From the NCBI GenBank assembly GCA_003445475.1, contig DMDP01000103.1:1-7955 (forward strand): DNA of 7,955 nt. Direction: 5' to 3'. Every line of letters starts with the position of its first letter. The stretch's first letter is position 1. Below are positions 7,571-7,955 of this stretch, in pieces. Source of the stretch: Peptococcaceae bacterium (GTDB lineage Bacteria; Bacillota; Desulfotomaculia; Desulfotomaculales; UBA12532). A model generated the notes under the pieces. It was not told the DNA's origin, made no database searches, and was given only the letters and a program-made list of their open reading frames with translations. Made by a program: the position numbers and the translations under genes.

Positions 7571-7955
7571 TCAGTGTTCCGTGAGGCTTAGAAATTTTTG
7601 TTCTGGAAATTCGCTTGCGATCCAGTCGAAGTGCCTGTCGCGGTGGACGAGAATACAGGAATGGTGAAGCGCCCAGGAAACGATGAGAAGATCGACCAGG
7701 GGAATCACCAGGCCGTGCCGCCGCAAGCGGAAGCCGAGGAAGGCGGCGCGTCCTCAAACCGCGTGCTCGCCTCCGAGCAGAGGCAGTGCGTTCAGCATTT
7801 CGTTCAGCTCGGCATATTGTTTTTCGTTTGTGGCGCCCAGGAGAATTTCCGTTTTCACGGGCGGGGCGAGGACCACGCCTTCCCGGAGTAGCGCTTCCTT
7901 CAACCAGATGACGACTTTTTGCTGCCCTCCGGGACGCAGAGCTTCGCTCCAGACT
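7571..7955 (-). pseudogene. VapC-like PIN-domain toxin, interrupted by in-frame TGA and cut by window edge
   Basis: The minus-strand frame from the right edge reads VWSEALRPGGQQKVVIWLKE, continues through PPVKTEILLGATNEKQYAEL, then after one TGA (7756-7754) gives GRAAFLGFRLRRHGLVIPLV, DLLIVSWALHH and ILVHRDRHFDWIA, ending at TGA 7573-7571. This is the order of a VapC-type PIN ribonuclease: the start (normally x-DTS before VW) is just beyond the window, and the acidic active-site residues are E36 (KTEIL), D88 (PLVDLL) and D106 (VHRDRHF), counting from the first visible codon. The remaining 127 codons fit a family of about 130-135 residues. The stop falls where relatives often have tryptophan (TGG), so one base change explains it, and no frame change is needed on either side. 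An antitoxin would be expected upstream, beyond the edge. Sequencing error, or a second functional reading, cannot be excluded. Confidence 0.78.

Noticed and set aside
7431..7667. Plus-strand open frame starting near MGLREDARRALDALLETARS
   Set aside because: Only about 20 residues look protein-like; the rest is arginine/serine-rich noise that overlaps the PIN gene. It may be gene debris but cannot be called.
7754..7756. Selenocysteine reading of the TGA in the PIN gene
   Set aside because: The position is not an active-site residue, relatives commonly have tryptophan there, and I see no convincing selenocysteine insertion hairpin right after it.
7598..7891. Plus-strand open frame of 97 codons
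   Set aside because: It lies opposite the PIN-domain gene, whose minus-strand translation has recognisable motifs; the plus-strand product has none.

Overview
The window looks like chromosome from a GC-rich, Gram-positive anaerobe of the Firmicutes, probably near the Desulfotomaculum/Pelotomaculum/Moorella group. This is an inference from strong purine-rich Shine-Dalgarno sites, frequent GTG/TTG codons, U-tract terminators, and the look of the Amt, PII and NifH proteins. No taxonomic marker is present.

Bases 2-2556 hold a signalling pair on the plus strand, overlapping by four bases. The first gene is the 3' part of a methyl-accepting chemotaxis protein with a Cache-like sensor domain after the signalling hairpin. 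The second is an EAL-domain cyclic-di-GMP phosphodiesterase with a YkuI-like C-terminal sensor domain. Next comes nadE (2593-4227), a complete glutamine-dependent NAD+ synthetase.

Bases 4228-4681 are non-coding and densely structured. A near-consensus sigma-A promoter (4264-4292) is followed at once by two hairpins with six-base loops (A at loop position 1, G at position 4) that compete with a strong intrinsic terminator. This is the architecture of ANTAR-type antitermination leaders. Two further, more degenerate hairpin/terminator units follow before the ribosome binding site of amt. Amt (ammonium channel, 4682-6052) and a PII protein (6077-6415) form the operon. The proposed reading is that nitrogen status controls read-through into amt-glnK by antitermination.

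After glnK come a long hairpin and the first ~41 codons of nifH (6547-6672), which stop abruptly: a relic of a nif operon that once followed amt-glnK. A minus-strand terminator abuts the break and serves a convergent gene (6752-7186) for a FlK-like (fluoroacetyl-CoA thioesterase family) hotdog protein with all three catalytic residues. An AT-rich stretch (about 7195-7390) holds its likely promoter. At the right edge a minus-strand VapC-like PIN-domain toxin gene is interrupted by an in-frame TGA and runs off the window. The right third therefore looks like a rearranged, decaying accessory segment joined to a conserved nitrogen-assimilation operon.
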